Shown: positions 5,880 through 7,855 of the stretch, in pieces | How the letters are laid out: the number at the start of each line of letters is the position of its first letter | How positions within the stretch are numbered: position 1 is the first letter of the stretch | Origin: Bacteroidales bacterium | GTDB lineage: Bacteria > Bacteroidota > Bacteroidia > Bacteroidales > JAFGXI01 | Length of the DNA stretch: 7,855 nucleotides | Assembly (NCBI GenBank): GCA_026985625.1 | Contig: JALSQC010000339.1 | Coordinates: 1 to 7,855 of the forward strand | Direction of reading: 5' to 3' | Program-made: the position numbers and the translations under genes | The notes under the pieces: model-generated | Databases searched by the model: none | What the model was told of the DNA's origin: nothing | What the model saw: only the letters and a program-made list of their open reading frames with translations

Positions 5880-6902
5880 TTACAAATTTATTTCTCCTTT
5901 TATCGATTTATTTAATTTTTTTATGATTTGATTATTTGTATATTTTTGTCCTAATAGCCACATTGCTTTTGTTACCGCGGCTTCTATGGTCGAGTCGTAT
6001 GCACTTATTACTCCTGTTTTTTTTAATAATTTTCCTGTTTTATATTTTGTCATATCAACATTTCCCTCTAAACACTGACTTACATTTAAAAATATTATTC
6101 CTTTTTTTATTCCTTTTTTTATAATTTCTATAAACTTTTTATTTGTTGGTGCATTTCCTGCTCCGTAAGTTTCTAATATTATTAATTTAATATTTTTATT
6201 GTTTATAATATCGGATATTATATCTAAATTTATTCCCGGAAATAATTTTATTATAAAAATATCATTATTTAAATTAATATTTATTTTTAGTTTTTTATTT
6301 GTTATTTTTTTTGATAACAGGTTGTGTTTGTAATTTATGTTTATTCCGGCATCGGCAAGACTCGGAAAATTAGGAGAACAAAAAGCGTCGAAATATTCTG
6401 CACTTTTTTTTGTGGTTCGGTTTCCTTTTAAAAGTTTATATTCGAAATATATGCATACATCTTTAACTACAGGCTCTCCATTTAGTTCGTCGGCTGCAAT
6501 TTCTATTGACGATATCAGGTTTTCTTTTCCATCGGTTCTTAATGTTCCTATTGGTAATTGTGCTCCTGTTAATATTACCGGTTTCGATAAATTTTCGAGC
6601 ATAAAACTTAATGCCGATGCTGTATAAGCCATTGTATCGGTTCCGTGTAAAATTACAAATCCAAAATATTTATCGTAATTTTTATAAATAATTGTTGCAA
6701 GTTTTTGCCAAAGTTCGGGTTTTAAATCTGATGAGTCTATAATTTTATCGCATTGATATGTGTCTATACTTACATTAAATTTTTTTATTTCGGGGATTTG
6801 CGATTTAAAATGAGAAAAATCAAACGGAATTAATTCGTATGTTTTTGGGTCGTGTATCATTCCTATTGTTCCGCCCGTGTATATAATAAGTATCTTTTTC
6901 AT
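5880..6902 (-). CDS. ansA: Type I (cytosolic) L-asparaginase
   Basis: Hydrolyses L-asparagine to aspartate and ammonia in the cytoplasm. The 340 residues show both threonine signatures: YTGGTIG at 8-14 (nucleophile T12) and HGTDTMAYTASALSFML at 86-102 (T88 and D89 of the second catalytic group). A GNRTTK segment (160-165) supplies the expected lysine. LTGAQLPIG (111-119) and the C-terminal domain with ETYGAGNAP (244-252) and NVSQCLEGNVD (273-283) are also typical. There is no signal peptide, and the length matches E. coli AnsA (338), so type I is preferred over periplasmic type II. Residues 190-240 are unusually Asn-, Ile- and Lys-rich, which looks like AT drift in a tolerant region. It begins 29 nt after tatD on the same strand and probably shares its transcript. 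No GC hairpin follows it before the tRNA. A related GatD-type amidotransferase subunit is less likely because the full asparaginase length and motifs are present. Confidence 0.95.
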   Translation of the reverse strand: MKKILIIYTGGTIGMIHDPKTYELIPFDFSHFKSQIPEIKKFNVSIDTYQCDKIIDSSDLKPELWQKLATIIYKNYDKYFGFVILHGTDTMAYTASALSFMLENLSKPVILTGAQLPIGTLRTDGKENLISSIEIAADELNGEPVVKDVCIYFEYKLLKGNRTTKKSAEYFDAFCSPNFPSLADAGININYKHNLLSKKITNKKLKININLNNDIFIIKLFPGINLDIISDIINNKNIKLIILETYGAGNAPTNKKFIEIIKKGIKKGIIFLNVSQCLEGNVDMTKYKTGKLLKKTGVISAYDSTIEAAVTKAMWLLGQKYTNNQIIKKLNKSIKGEINL

Positions 6903-6931
6903 CTGCTTATAGTTTTTATTTATCCTATTGT

Positions 6932-7699
6932 TTAAATGTTAAAAATTTTTATAGCATTTTCTGATGTTATATCGGCAACCTCGTTTATTGATACATTTTT
7001 TATTTCGGCAAGTTTTTTTGCTATATAATTAATGTATGAGCTTTCGTTTCGTTTTCCTCGTTTAGGAACAGGAGCAAGATATGGAGCATCGGTTTCTAAA
7101 ACTATATTTTGTAAACTAATGTTTTTTAATACTTTATCTAGTCCTGAGTTTTTAAATGTTAATATGCCTCCAATGCCTATGTAAAAACCTAAGTTTATAA
7201 TTTCTTTTGCTTGATTAATGTTGCCTGTAAAACAATGAAAAATTCCTGTAAGATTTTTTGTTTTTTGTTGTTTTACTATTTCTATAGTTTCGTTAAATGA
7301 GTTTCGTGTGTGTATAATTGCAGGCAGATTATTTTGTTCTGCAATTTGTAATTGTTTTGTAAATGCTTTTATTTGTTCGTCTTTAAATGTTGTATCCCAA
7401 TAAAAATCGAGACCAATTTCTCCTATGCCGTAAAATTTTATCTTTTTTAGATATTTTTTTATAATGTTTATTTCGTTTTCGTAATCTTCTTCGACCGATG
7501 TCGGATGTAATCCTATCAAAGGAAATATATTGTTTGGAAATGCGTTTGCCGTATTTAACAAATCGTCTATTGTTGTGCTGTCGATATTGGGCAAGATTAA
7601 TTTTTTAACATTTGATGCTATGGCTTTTTTTATAACATCAATTTTATCTTTTTTAAATTCTTCGAGATATAAATGTGTATGTGTATCTATTAATAACAT
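6932..7699 (-). CDS. tatD: TatD-family metal-dependent DNase/hydrolase
   Basis: An amidohydrolase-superfamily TIM-barrel enzyme; characterised relatives are divalent-metal nucleases acting on DNA ends and implicated in DNA repair or degradation. The 255 residues match the usual length. Metal ligands and motifs appear in order: DTHTHL at 5-10 (H7, H9), IGLHP at 62-66, GEIGLDFYW at 93-101 (E94), IIHTR at 128-132 (H130), FHCFTG at 154-159 (H155) and LETDAPYLAP at 201-210 (D204), followed by the PKRGKRNES segment (212-220) typical of the family. The chosen ATG puts the DTHTHL strand right at the N-terminus, as expected. It starts 2 nt after the dprA stop, so translational coupling with dprA is likely, and the asparaginase gene follows 29 nt later. 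The exact substrate of this homologue cannot be told from sequence; YcfH/YjjV-type naming would be equally acceptable. Confidence 0.95.
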   Translation of the reverse strand: MLLIDTHTHLYLEEFKKDKIDVIKKAIASNVKKLILPNIDSTTIDDLLNTANAFPNNIFPLIGLHPTSVEEDYENEINIIKKYLKKIKFYGIGEIGLDFYWDTTFKDEQIKAFTKQLQIAEQNNLPAIIHTRNSFNETIEIVKQQKTKNLTGIFHCFTGNINQAKEIINLGFYIGIGGILTFKNSGLDKVLKNISLQNIVLETDAPYLAPVPKRGKRNESSYINYIAKKLAEIKNVSINEVADITSENAIKIFNI

Positions 7700-7701
7700 A
7701 A

Positions 7702-7855
7702 TTAAATTAATTTGTAAATATTACCCGGCAAGCAAATTAATACTCCTTTAAATTCTAAGTCGATTAATTCGGTAGATAGTTTACTTATAGGTATATTTAG
7801 TTTTATACTTATATAATCTATACTTGATTTATCGGTTTTTTTTAATAAATCAACT
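7702..7855 (-). CDS. dprA: C-terminal end of DNA-processing protein DprA (5' part outside window)
   Basis: The minus strand carries an open frame that runs in from the window edge and ends with TAA at 7704-7702, giving 50 residues. It ends in DLEFKGVLICLPGNIYKLI, which matches the end of the DprA winged-helix domain, where an ELELKG-type helix is followed by LPG and a Y+L strand. The preceding part (LLKKTDKSSIDYISIKLNIPISKLSTELI) reads as the helix-turn-helix of the same domain. In known systems DprA loads RecA onto incoming single-stranded DNA during natural transformation. Only the C-terminal domain is visible, so the main Rossmann-like domain is assumed. tatD begins 2 nt after the stop, indicating one transcript. 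Confidence 0.8.
   Translation of the reverse strand, partial: VDLLKKTDKSSIDYISIKLNIPISKLSTELIDLEFKGVLICLPGNIYKLI

Noticed and set aside
1..7855. Exclusive use of TAA stops as a sign of an altered genetic code
   Set aside because: All ten visible genes end in TAA, but none contains in-frame TGA or TAG and Trp is encoded by TGG; AT bias explains the pattern.

Overview
The window looks like a chromosomal stretch from a strongly AT-rich Bacteroidota bacterium, probably of the Bacteroidales type. Three things support this: a C-terminal type IX secretion (T9SS) sorting domain on the only plus-strand gene; an ExbB / small membrane protein / ExbD / ExbD operon of the form known from that phylum; and AroA, AroC and L-asparaginase sequences of Bacteroidota character. 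All ten visible stop codons are TAA, and Asn, Lys and Ile are abundant in most of the proteins. No mobile element, CRISPR array or phage gene is visible.

Layout from left to right. Bases 1-1002 (+) hold the 3' end of a large secreted, cell-surface type protein: two Ig-like repeats, a PKD domain and a T9SS tail. It converges on a long minus-strand block that fills the rest of the window. In its own direction of transcription (right to left) this block reads: the last 50 codons of dprA, tatD, a type I L-asparaginase gene, tRNA-Ser(GGA), exbB, a 135-residue four-helix membrane protein, exbD-1, exbD-2, a hairpin terminator, aroA and aroC.

There are three functional groups. (1) dprA-tatD-ansA are closely packed (2 and 29 nt gaps) and probably co-transcribed: DNA processing in natural transformation, a TatD metal-dependent nuclease, and cytosolic asparagine hydrolysis. 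(2) The exbB operon (gaps of 5, 5 and 2 nt) encodes an inner-membrane proton-driven motor with two different ExbD subunits and one uncharacterised membrane partner, and no tonB in the window. It presumably energises TonB-dependent outer-membrane transport. (3) aroA-aroC encode the last two steps of the shikimate pathway, from shikimate-3-phosphate plus PEP to chorismate. A G:U-containing hairpin at 3294-3326 separates groups 2 and 3.

Most of the window is ordinary core genome. The points most worth a second look are the 4-TM protein inside the exb operon together with its two unlike ExbD subunits; a perfect Shine-Dalgarno sequence found only before exbD-2; AroA substitutions at positions linked to glyphosate sensitivity in E. 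coli; and small oddities in and around the tRNA-Ser gene. I found no convincing evidence of a wholly new system. No gene-free stretch exceeds 300 bases; the longest, 5669-5879, contains the tRNA.
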